Shown: one piece after another, positions 27,001-34,269 of the stretch
How positions within the stretch are numbered: position 1 is the first letter of the stretch
Layout: every line of letters begins with the position of its first letter
Position numbers and translations under genes: made by a program
Notes under the pieces: generated by a model
What the model was told of the DNA's origin: nothing
Seen by the model: the letters and a program-made list of their open reading frames with translations, nothing else
Databases searched by the model: none
Source of the DNA: Zoroaster sp. YZ-2022
Lineage: Eukaryota > Echinodermata > Asteroidea > Forcipulatida > Zoroasteridae
DNA: 64,000 bases
Direction: 5' to 3'
NCBI GenBank assembly: GCA_029582265.1
Contig: CM055816.1
Coordinates: forward strand, 30,486,366 to 30,550,365

Positions 27001-30000
27001 AGGTAAGGTCCTATCAAGATGACATACTTGCACTGTTGTCATATTTTACCTCGAATCAATATACTGCTATAGCAAATGAGACCCATGGTTATTATTCACA
27101 TAGTGCTACGTTAAATGTACTAACTCATGATAGACATGGTATAGTTCTTACGCAATACAAAATGTCAAGTCTTGAATAAAGTGTATAAGTTTCTATACCT
27201 GAAATCATTATTAATGTATAAAATACACAAATAAGAAAATAAGAAATCTCAAATTAAAAAACAAAGTGAACAAAAAGTTAACATATTTTAGGATCAGCCA
27301 CCTATTATGGGGGGTCGGCGCCTTTGAATGTCTTCCAGATTAAGTGTGTGCCTTACAAATGCTTTGTATTATGTTTGAAGGGGAACATGGCCTATGTCTA
27401 TGTCCAATATGTTATTCCTGTTATTATAAATGATGACATGATTTTATTATCTGTATTTGGCTGATGTTGCAGCAGATCAAATCAGTTTCCCTGAATAATC
27501 CAACGCTTCAACAGTCAACAATAATTCTACGTTCGCGTAACCATTGAGAAATAATTTGCAAAAACTACCGAGACAGTTTTGGTACATGTTGATCCTAACC
27601 CTATCTTAAAAGCCTGCGTGAAAATAAGAAATAAACCCTCTTATAACATCATAGCATATGTGACCTGTCACCACGAAACCCGGACAAAGTCGCCGATCCA
27701 TTTCAGGTAAACAGCGTGCAAAGTCATTTCAGGGTGGAATCGTCCATTTTTGATTTTGGGATGACCGTATACTTTACATATTCATCTATCATTTTACTTT
27801 AAAAATGAATTAAATCTGTTAAGGTAAAATACTTTTACCCTATTTTCAGAGCGATGTTGGTGAACAAGAAGCGTGGACTTCCTGTCAAAAGCCTTCTTTT
27901 CTCTGATTGACTTGTTATTGATTGGGCATGTTGGGGCTTAATCCCTCCTGAGGGGATTACAGGAAAGTGTTACCCTACAAGTTTATAATCATTCAAAAGC
28001 TTATGAACTGAAGAATATGAAAATACCAACAACTCAAAATAAAATTTTCCAACTTTGTCCGGGTTTCGTGGTGACAGGTCACCATATTCGTTAAAAATAT
28101 ATTTACTGTTAACAGATATTGGATATTACCACCCCCACCCCCACCGTGAGTAAGGTTATGTACCTAATTTCAATAGGCTAGGTTTTTAGCACATCTTTAA
28201 TTTCGCTTAATTTGTTTTCTCCCTTGACTTCGAAGTGATATTTGTGTGTGCAATATTCCTATGAACGCGATTGTAAACATTTTATTCAATTCATTTTCAC
28301 CTAGACTAGGCGCCTACTAACGGAATTTTATTATAATCATGAAAAATACAAGTTTAATTGTTGGCGCACCCATATCGAAAGAAGATGATTTATCAATGAG
28401 AAGTAATCTTATTTATTTATTTATAAAATCTGTTATTTTTTGGGGTTATATAACTGAAATACATTTCCTCTTGTTGATGAACTAATATAATATATTTTGT
28501 TCAAGAAAGGATGCCGATTGGTATCTTTCATACACTGCTCTCTTTTAAATATGTGTATATAAATCGTCCCTAATTTGCCATCGTGACCAATCCCGAATTA
28601 AGTTAGCGTATTGACCAATGCAGTGTGTGGCCACTTATAAATTAAAAATAACCAGTTAGAGCATTCGTCATTTGAATGCATGCTCTATCTCCAAAACTAT
28701 AAGGAAATACATGCATGTGGATTAGATACAATGGGCGGGAAAACTTAAAATTGAAAAGTCGGATTGGTCACTATGGCAAATTAGGGACGAAAGTTAAGAC
28801 AATGTGTCCAGTTAAGACAGGGAGTAGATCATATAATCAACTTTTATGGATTTTGTTTTACAAAACATCTTTGTTAAGCCATTTTAAGAATACGTATTTT
28901 AATTGAAAACAAACTATCAAATAAAACCAGAAAGTGTGTTTAGGGAATATATATCTTACCATAATGTGTCTCTGTATATCTGTTATGAAGAAAATTTACT
29001 TTTGAAAACGTAATCCATCACAGTAATTCTCGTTTTTAAATTGGAGAATAATCGTTTTGCTTAACCTGAGAAAGAAATTTGTGGGATGTTTTTTGTCACC
29101 TTTAAAGACAATTCTTCCAAACCTTGTTTTTACTCGTATTAAATTGTGGTGGTTATAGTACCATTTTGGCGAATACAAATTATAGTTTGTGTGCAAAATG
29201 TCTAAAAAACGGCAATTTGTTTGAAATGAATAAAAACGACCTTATATTCCCGAGCCACGTGCAAAACTGAAGAACTGACATTAATGCTTATATTCCGACA
29301 AGTGTGGGTGGGTGTGGGCGCCCAGGAGGCCACTTGTGGGGTACTGACACAATGGGGACAATGGTACCCCACACGTTTCCCACTTGTGGGATACTGACAC
29401 AATGGGGACAATGGTACCCCACACGTTTCCCACTTGTGGGGTACTGACACAATGGGGACAATGGTACCCCACACGTTTCCCACTTGTGGGGTACTGACAC
29501 AATGGGGACAATGGTACCCCACACGTTTCCCACTTGTGGGGTACTGACACAATGGGGACAATGGTACCCCACACGTTTCCCACTTGTGGGGTACTGACAC
29601 AATGGGGACAATGGTACCCCACGAGTTTCTTCTGGCGTTGGCTCAAATCAACTGTTAAGGAGGGTTAAAGATGAATGTAGGTTTCATCGGAACATCAGTA
29701 ATTTCCTAATAGAAAAGGACAAAAAATACTTTGAAAATAAATATTTCATAGAATAATCGTCAGAACCTTACTTTAAGGATCTATCGCCCGTGGTTCACCC
29801 CCAATTTCTGGAAATTGTTTTCATTGGAACATTGGTCGTTTCCTTTTAGAAAGGAGTATTTTTAAATGATGTATTTCACAGAATAGTTGTCAGAAGCTTG
29901 GTTTAACAGTAAACAAATGTGCTAAAACGAATTCATGACGGGATCCACCATCAATGCATTTCGGTATATATTTACTGTAAAACCATGTTTCACACGATTA

Positions 30001-31997
30001 TCTTGAGAAATGTGTATAATTTAACAGCATTTGTATTCACTTCCTCAAGTAAAACAGCAATGTTCTGATGACAAATAAAATAGCAATGTTCTGATGACAA
30101 ATAAAATAGCAATGTTCTGATGACAAATAAAATAGCAATGTTCTGATGACAAATAAAATAGCAATGTTCTGATGACAAATAAAATAGCAATGTTCTGATG
30201 ACAAATAAAATAGCAATGTTCTGATGACAAATAAAATAGCGATGTTCTGATGACAAATAAAATAACGATATTCTGATGACAAATAAAATAGCAATGTTCT
30301 GATGACAAATAAAATAGCAATGTTTTGATGACAAATAAAATGTCCGTTTAAATAGCGAAAGCTGCCGTTAAAATAGCGAAAAACACGAGCGACACGTCTT
30401 TAACAGTAAATGATTTTTTTAGGAAACATTACTGTAAACTGCTTATCATGATTATTTTCCGAAATGTAAACATCTTAAAATATCTCTCATTTCAAAGTAA
30501 TTGTTTCCTTTTCAAAAGGAAATGTTCAAATGAAAAGGTAAATTTTAATGACTGTCGATTTACCATTCTCAGTAACCTGTCTAAGGTCTGTAACCCCCAT
30601 AGGCACGTACTGTCCAGCTGCTTATCATCGTTACCTGTAATTACATTCTTCTTTCATTAAGGCACTTCATGGGCCTAGACGCGTCGTTAACACAAATACA
30701 TTCCTGTATTACAATACTATCAGCCTCATTGATAATCTTATTGGTAATATTACCTCAGGCAAAACTATATCTAGAGCAGATTGATACCATCATCAGCTTT
30801 ACACCAAGTAAGTTTTATATTAAAACTCAACCATTTGGTTATATTTGAATTACCAATGTTATACCGTATATTTAACTTCTTGTTCATACAGAGTGGTTTT
30901 ATTTTTGATTGTAATATGCAGTATATGAATCATTCTTATTTGTATATACATGTATTTATTCCATTATGGACGCAATTCAATTCTTATAGATCATCATGCT
31001 CCGTTTTTAAATGTAATAAATCCATTATCAATCAATATATTCCTATCTGCATTGAGCAATTTAAGAATTTTGTAAACATTAACTTTTGCAATTTTCCAGG
31101 CAAAGTGTAGACAGTTACTGAAAATTTCACCTGATTAATTGATCTTCATTCATTCTGGTTTATTAAAAATACTGCATACGGCGGGCATGAAAAGCCGAAA
31201 TACTTTTAAAAATTAATACACAATTAACATTTAAATTTCATTACACAAAAATATTCAAATATAAAACAAAAACAGAAAATATGGGTTGGAATTCCAGATT
31301 AAGTATGAATGAACAAAGTGACATTTTACTAAAAGTGTACCGGGGCTTTTATCTTTATATACAAAGAATTACCATGTGTCCGTTTCTTTGTTGTTTGTCT
31401 TCAGTTTCAGGGCAACACGGACTATAACACACCGGTAACTGTCTACTTTCCCGCGGCTCTGCAGACTAGATTCATACAGATAGAACCCGTCACGATGTGG
31501 AATTACCCATGTATGCGCTTTGAACTACTTGGATGCAGAGGTGATTGTCCTTTCTGTGTTTTCTGTATAAGTAGAATGACAACATCACCGCACAAGACGT
31601 GTGATTGATTACTAATTCAAACTATCGGTAGCATGGGCGGCCAATATTTATGGTGAAGGAGACACTTGTGACAATGTCGCCCCCCCCATTTGTGCATATT
31701 TATTTTTGCAAAATTTGCTACTATACATAATATGTAAAATATACGATTAACATGCAGCAGAATGCGTTTGAGAGTAACCATAACCTAAAGATTAGCTTCA
31801 CCATACTTGACAGTGATTTCCCCGAGGGCGATATTTCCCCGCCCCTATTGGAGGTACTGTTTCTCAGTGACGCAACTCATATTATGTATCTAGACATTCA
31901 ACTGTATGATGATCGTGTGTATGTGTTATGAACATTGTTGATATAGCCAAGAATTACGCTAACATTATTATTCTGATTTGTTTCTGCAGCAAACTAA
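8857..31997 (+). CDS. HYR-F5/8C (hyalin repeat + discoidin) secreted protein gene, partial
   Basis: Four internal exons and a probable terminal exon join in consistent phase: 8857-9072 (HYR, phase 1-1), 13969-14079 (1-1), 26809-27002 (1-0), 31405-31540 (0-1) and 31990-31997 (stop). The last three large exons build one F5/8C domain of about 147 residues, close to its usual length, opening at the Cys of CRDPLGMESGAIPD and closing at ELLGC. HYR modules occur in extracellular adhesion proteins and F5/8C domains bind lipids or glycans, so a secreted or surface lectin-like role is inferred. The first exon, signal peptide and any further upstream modules are not seen. The introns are large (4.9, 12.7, 4.4 kb) and transposon-filled. 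No broken frame occurs in the exons. Confidence 0.8.
9305..9455 (-). mobile_element. repeat end with GCGGCCGC units, inverted relative to 12130-12490
   Basis: The reverse complement of 12400-12480 recurs here: ATGAAGCCCCATTGGTGCCA, then CTTGACTAGTGC, then a cytosine-rich CACCGCCACTTATATCTTGC followed by about 2.5 NotI-type units (TTGCGGCCGCAACTTATTATC). The two loci are copies of one element in opposite orientation, with different minisatellite lengths. Confidence 0.75.
9981..10400. repeat. 420-bp direct repeat, copy 2
   Basis: Second copy of the block at 7575-7994, ending at the same base (ACATACATTC). It lies between the two inverted NotI-repeat ends, so it may be part of a composite element or of a segmental duplication. 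Confidence 0.85.
10486..10766 (-). mobile_element. tRNA-headed SINE with 12-bp target-site duplication
   Basis: A 281-bp insert is flanked by the 12-bp direct repeat ATGAGTATTGTC at 10474-10485 and 10767-10778. On the minus strand a tRNA-like head (10605-10680) has an A box near GGCGGTCGAGAGGTTAAG and a strong B box GGTTCGAATCC. The element's 5' end carries a palindrome (10729-10762, TATAGGTTGGTGAA and complement). A related copy sits in the P-element intron near 55540-55665. Confidence 0.75.
11445..12135. repeat. tandem duplication, about 440-bp unit, with C-tracts
   Basis: The block containing AACAACAACAATACACA, AGCATACCAGGACCTATGAC and GTTAGGCATATAATCGTAAG at 11450-11640 recurs at 11890-12135 with small insertions, including a longer C-tract at 12050-12070. 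Confidence 0.75.
12134..12415. repeat. minisatellite of NotI-site units (21-23 bp, about 12 copies)
   Basis: Repeats of GCGGCCGCAAGATACTAAGTT alternate with a variant of GATAATTAAGTT spacing. Most copies keep the 8-bp GCGGCCGC palindrome, striking in AT-rich surroundings and rich in CpG. The array ends in the element end shared with 9305-9455. Confidence 0.9.
12880..12925 (+). pseudogene. relic of a second HYR exon
   Basis: GTGCTCTTTTAACGTTCAGC closely matches the last 25 bases of the HYR exon (TTGTTCTTTTAACGTTCAAC) and encodes the same CSFNVQL ending. The rest of the module is unrecognisable and there is no donor at the right place. It lies in the intron between the HYR and F5/8C exons, in the same orientation, as expected of a decayed tandem exon duplicate. 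Confidence 0.55.
13969..14079 (+). CDS. exon: F5/8C domain, N-terminal part
   Basis: Acceptor TCATTCAG and donor CCAG/GTAATC bound 111 bp, phase 1-1. The peptide reads CRDPLGMESGAIPDSSLSVS, then SFWSVYPKKESRLNYPG, the canonical first third of a coagulation factor 5/8 C-terminal domain: the Cys that closes the domain disulfide, the LGMESG turn and the RLN strand. The upstream split codon (G+CT) continues directly from the HYR exon. Confidence 0.9.
14080..14834. other. intron, no gene; short dispersed repeat
   Basis: Intronic. 14200-14290 (TATTCACATAGTGC, GATAGACATGGTATAGTTCTT) resembles 27085-27175, and 14301-14346 (GTGACCAGCCAGACTTCAGG) resembles 24656-24706, so fragments of a dispersed repeat are present. 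Confidence 0.55.
14835..16545. mobile_element. MULE-like foldback element, long inverted ends, 9-bp duplication
   Basis: Left end GTGGCCCTGAAAGGACATCA and right end (complement) GTGGCCCTGAAGGGACATCA begin imperfect inverted arms of about 200 bp, running inward to GGACACGTCGCAC / GTGCGACGTGTCC and CTCTATGG. The 9-bp direct repeat ATAAACGTA at 14826-14834 and 16546-16554 flanks them. Long arms plus a 9-bp duplication are typical of Mutator-like nonautonomous elements. No transposase is present. A hAT-like element is inserted in its middle. Confidence 0.75.
15047..16070. mobile_element. hAT-like nonautonomous element nested in the foldback
   Basis: 1,024 bp bounded by the inverted ends CATGGGCGTCAACAG / CTGTTGACGCCCATG and the exact 8-bp duplication GTAACGGG at 15039-15046 and 16071-16078. 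Subterminal G-runs follow both ends (AAAGTGGGGGGGACATG). The 8-bp duplication and end sequence fit the hAT superfamily. Short open frames inside are not recognisable. It must be younger than the host foldback. Confidence 0.85.
16591..16770. mobile_element. truncated MITE, family of 25115-25565
   Basis: Begins GGAAAGAATGTCGTATCC, then a GCCACTTTTTTT run, and shares the internal stretch AATGATTCTATCG and TACAGAAAGCGA with the complete copy at 25115. The right end is missing. Confidence 0.7.
17310..17379. repeat. GAGTCCGAGTC short repeat
   Basis: Multiple overlapping copies of GAGTCCGAGTCACGA and GGTCGAGTC. The same GAGTCCGAGTCC word occurs at the centre of the foldback at 55023-55422, so this is probably a degraded relative. 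Confidence 0.6.
18300..19615 (+). mobile_element. decayed Ty3/Gypsy-type LTR retrotransposon fragment
   Basis: In plus-strand order: a Gag-type zinc knuckle at 18324-18380 (C-x2-C-x4-H-x4-C, CKLCQGLGHTKDRC), an aspartic protease motif DTGS at 18565-18576 with a following SANGIEIPYIGYIE segment, and the start of a reverse transcriptase domain at about 19440-19612 ending in HIKSLIDHGMVTEP. Stops and frame changes separate them; most of RT, RNase H, integrase and the LTRs are absent. Order and motifs support Ty3/Gypsy. It sits inside the 12.7-kb intron of the F5/8C gene, same strand. Confidence 0.7.
20210..21200. mobile_element. hAT-like nonautonomous element, exact 8-bp duplication
   Basis: 991 bp with the inverted ends CATAGGCGTACG / CGTACGCCTATG and perfect flanking duplications TATAAACC (20202-20209, 21201-21208). 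G-rich subterminal tract and repeated ATTCGGGCAAAA near both ends. Internal frames around 20702-21049 may be a decayed coding remnant but match nothing I recognise. The ends resemble those of the element at 15047 (CAT-GGCGT), suggesting related families. Confidence 0.88.
21221..21620. repeat. four tandem 100-bp units
   Basis: Units start at 21221, 21321, 21421 and 21521, each with TAGTACATAGAAAGAACTCT and TAGCATATATGCTGAAATTA. Copies are nearly identical, so the amplification is recent. Confidence 0.95.
21627..22749. mobile_element. element with about 200-bp inverted arms
   Basis: 21627-21838 and 22555-22749 are inverted copies (ACCTTCATTGGAGG...GGTTGACCAGGTGGGCCACT...AAATAATGGGTA) around a 0.7-kb AT-rich centre. 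Frames in both arms preserve a similar peptide (GWLTRWAT), most likely shared ancestry rather than a gene. Left arm directly abuts the 100-bp array. No clear target duplication. Confidence 0.65.
22750..25114. other. intron interior, no gene seen
   Basis: Apart from the hairpin at 23681 and a dispersed-repeat fragment at 24656-24706, I see no exon of the F5/8C gene or other feature here. AT-rich with scattered GTAGGCCTA words. Confidence 0.5.
23681..23765. repeat. long imperfect hairpin, pre-miRNA-like size
   Basis: Arms of about 38 nt (CCTTCCATTATTTTGAACGA and ATGGAGCGATCAGGACA; complement with few mismatches and a 4-nt bulge) enclose a six-base loop CTTTAC. Total length near 85 nt, intronic and transcribed with the F5/8C gene if that gene is expressed. 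Could be a small-RNA precursor or a compact foldback element. Confidence 0.6.
25115..25565. mobile_element. MITE with GAATGTCGTATCC ends
   Basis: Left GAATGTCGTATCCGACCGCC and right complement GAATGTCGTATCCGGCCGCC form about 28-bp inverted ends, followed by ACTT and T-rich sequence. Complete relative of the truncated copy at 16591. No coding capacity. Confidence 0.8.
26005..26235. mobile_element. short MITE, related ends
   Basis: AAAGAATGTGGAATACAACC at left and complement of GGTTGGGTTCGACATTCTTT at right, with GCCACTT following in each. About 230 bp. A flanking phrase (AATCTAAGCAAGGTGTATAA) occurs on both sides at about 25975 and 26246, so the insertion split a pre-existing duplicate or created a longer duplication. 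Confidence 0.75.
26809..27002 (+). CDS. exon: F5/8C domain, middle part
   Basis: Acceptor TTGTTACAG and donor GAG/GTAAGG bound 194 bp, entry phase 1, exit phase 0. The peptide starts GGWCAKDIDQNPWIRVDLQE and continues TVTGIITQGFYYG, then SYKIKYSDNGADW, the conserved core of F5/8C domains (W-C, NPWIRVDL, V-GIITQG, Y-SDNG-W). Confidence 0.92.
27661..28081. mobile_element. MITE with TGACCTGTCACCACG ends
   Basis: About 30-bp inverted ends: TGACCTGTCACCACGAAACC then CGGACAAAGT at left, the exact complement at right. 421 bp, noncoding, in the last large intron of the F5/8C gene. Confidence 0.88.
28565..28788. mobile_element. MITE with CGTCCCTAATTTGCC ends, copy 1
   Basis: 224 bp with inverted ends CGTCCCTAATTTGCCATCGT / complement of ACTATGGCAAATTAGGGACG, about 29 bp each. 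Shares most of its interior with copy 2 at 40927-41183. Confidence 0.9.
29331..29628. repeat. 50-bp minisatellite, six units
   Basis: Units with GTACTGACACAATGGGGACA and ATGGTACCCCACACGTTTCC begin at 29341 and every 50 bp to 29591, almost identical. Each has a small dyad (GTGGGGTAC/GTACCCCAC). Reading frames across it are artefacts. Confidence 0.97.
30055..30340. repeat. 26-bp minisatellite, 11 units
   Basis: AGCAATGTTCTGATGACAAA plus TAAAAT repeated in tandem with rare variants (AGCGATG, AACGATA) at 30238-30270. TGATGACAAATAAAAT gives long minus-strand frames by periodicity only. Confidence 0.97.
31405..31540 (+). CDS. exon: F5/8C domain, C-terminal part
   Basis: Acceptor TGTCTTCAG and donor AGAG/GTGATT bound 136 bp, phase 0-1. 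The peptide begins FQGNTDYNTPVTVYFPAALQ, continues TRFIQIEPVTMWNYPCMRFE, and ends LLGCR. GN-D--TPV, R-I-I-P--W and the closing LLGC are diagnostic of the F5/8C end; the final Cys pairs with the Cys in the first F5/8C exon. Confidence 0.92.
31990..31997 (+). CDS. probable terminal mini-exon of the HYR-F5/8C gene
   Basis: After a polypyrimidine tract and CTGCAG acceptor (ends 31989), the split codon G+CA gives Ala, then Asn, then TAA. The protein would end two residues after the split, just beyond LLGCR. Proteins with a C-terminal F5/8C domain often stop at this point. No clear AATAAA follows nearby; a longer alternative exon farther right cannot be excluded. Confidence 0.45.
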
Positions 31998-32087
31998 TGA
32001 CGTATATTCCTGAGCTCCTAGCGGCGATCAGCAGCGATCAGCAGCGACAGTGAAGAGGAAAGTACGATTCTCCAAAAATCAGTTCAA

Positions 32088-32178
32088 ATTATACGTATAT
32101 AAAGTCAATTATACGTATATAAAGTCAATTACACGTATATAAAGTCAATTATACGTATATAAAGTCAATTATATAGTG
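32088..32178. repeat. 20-bp tandem repeat, about four units
   Basis: ATTATACGTATATAAAGTCA repeated with one substitution (ACACG). Confidence 0.9.
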
Positions 32179-32388
32179 TATGTCCCGTCCGTTACGTCAT
32201 AATCCCACACAAACAAATTGACTTTGACTGGATCAGCAGTCAACGGACGAGACAAAAATACAAATTACCTTAGAAATAACCATGACGCTATTATTACACT
32301 TCTCAATATTCCTAAGAAACTTGTCCGTAGACTCTTCCGATAGGAGTAAATTACCACCACTAATAAAAGACAAACAGTGGCGGCGATT

Positions 32389-33004
32389 AAAGGGAAGGTA
32401 CAACATTGTTAATTACCTGATTATAAAATTACTGAATTATAATTGGAAAGCTAATTGATGCAGTTGATGAAGTTGGAAAGGTACCAACAAAATAAAAATA
32501 AAACCAAAAAAATCTAATCAATTGGGTACAATCTTCATCATCCTGAAAAATAATTGTTTAAAGTGTTCCCTAGGGAGTTTATTTCAAAAGGTTGTCAGAC
32601 GGCAACTTTGTGCTATTCTGTAAAAAGTGTGAATGCGTTTTAACACTTGTCTCATGATATTTTGCATTGAGTAAGGTTAGCGGTAGCACCATGTAACAAT
32701 CTCTTAAGAGATGTAAGAGTCTTGGTTCTGAGAAGAACCGGTGGGGAGATAACTCGACGTTTCGATCATTATATTCTGATCGTCTTTAGGAGAAAGAACC
32801 AACACTAATTACATCTCTGAAGAGATTATTACATGGTGCTACTGCAAACCTTACACTCATGCTGTACGTGCACCATGTGAAGCTTCAAATCTTACTTATC
32901 ACAGGTTGTTGTTCAATGTAGGCTGTATCTTGGTTCAAAGAAAATGTATAATCACACTCATAGAATCAGTTTTGTCATCTTTAACAATGTTGTACCTTCC
33001 ATTT
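32389..33004. mobile_element. MITE of the GGGAAGGTACAACATTG family with nested insert
   Basis: Left AAAGGGAAGGTACAACATTG and right AACAATGTTGTACCTTCCAT are inverted ends. Interior begins with the family's TTAATTACC...TTATAAAATTACTGAATTAT block. A second element (32668-32859) is inserted inside. Confidence 0.7.
32668..32859. mobile_element. nested MITE with about 45-bp inverted ends
   Basis: Left GCGGTAGCACCATGTAACAA TCTCTTAAGAGATGTAA and right complement GCAGTAGCACCATGTAATAA TCTCTTCAGAGATGTAA pair almost perfectly. The core contains GACGTTTCGATCATTATATT and ATCGTCTTTAGGAG. About 192 bp, noncoding. Confidence 0.88.
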
Positions 33005-34260
33005 AGTAGGGACTAACAGAACACGATACCTGCGTATTGTCTTCTAGTTGTCCATTATGATTATTGTAAATATTTGGAGTTAGATTTTTCCCCTTCTCTA
33101 TATGCTTTATGAAAACAAAACAGAAATGAATTGGTATTGTCACTGGGACAATCACATTGGTTTTTGTATTGGTTATTTGAAACATAATTAGTGGTCAAAT
33201 CGTGCAATCTTTACAAGAGAATGCAAATGGTTTGTAATACTTTTGGGAAGAGCGAACAAATGTGTGCATATTACTGTTTAGCCCCATCATTATTTGGGAA
33301 TACATTATGTTGGATACCAATGTGAACCATAACAAAAAATAATAATTATTACAAACATTATTGTTTTACACTTTACCTTAGATATTAAAGACTACACCAG
33401 TGTTGTTGATATTGAAATACTCGCCCAATATGAGCAGTGTGACAAAATAACGTTGACATTAATGGTGTAACTTTTAACACTCTGCAGGGTCTTGACCTTA
33501 CGTTACGACCTATAGCAGTCTGTCGATATAGCAGAGTCTGTCTCGAAGACTGTGTGCTAGGGTCGAAACGTAATGCCACTTTCATTGTTGCATTTATACT
33601 ACAAGTCATTTTGGCTGGTAATAGAAGTTTGCAACAACTAATTATTGAATTAAAAATGAGTAACATCGATAAGATAATGTATATTTATTCAGAACCACAA
33701 ACTGTGTTTGCCCTTGATCCAGTACGCATGATCTTGATGCGCATGTGTAGTGATCAAATAATCCCTCATTGCTTGATCAATGTGCGATCAACAGCAACTC
33801 TATGACGATCAGGATCTGATCCTCCTACGTCCCTTATGTTTGACCACAAGAGGGCGCTACAACACTGACTTTTGGGGCATAAACAAAAATATTGAAACAA
33901 CATAATCTACTTGATTATAAAATCGTATAGATGTTGACGGTTCTTACGTGTAAAATCACTAAAAAGTATGTTTACATCTGTTAATATTATTGGCGCCCTC
34001 TTGTGCTTGAGCAAAAGCATGGGAAGATACAAGAAATATAATGAAGGGTGGGGGCAAATCAGTGGCGGGTATTTATTGTGATGATTTTTGGATAGGGGCG
34101 GTACAGACAGTACCATTATGAATCCTTTATCCAACCCTTGACCCTTAAAGATTTTTTGTTGTATTACATTTCGGGGATATTAAATTGTTCAATTATTTGT
34201 TTTAATTCTGGGGGTGCGGATGGGGATGGGGATGGGGATGGGTGGGGGAGGAGTTATGTC
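33005..34260. other. no gene seen
   Basis: No exon or RNA gene recognised. Two AGAGGGCGC words in opposite orientation (33844-33857, 33992-34008) resemble part of a CTCF motif. Confidence 0.5.
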
Positions 34261-34269
34261 ATGGACTTA

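Noticed and set aside
29202..29646. Minus-strand frames of 107-132 codons
   Set aside because: Three frames open together over a 50-bp repeat; periodicity artefact.
29990..30334. Minus-strand frames with repeated CHQNIAILFVIR
   Set aside because: 26-bp minisatellite read in three frames.
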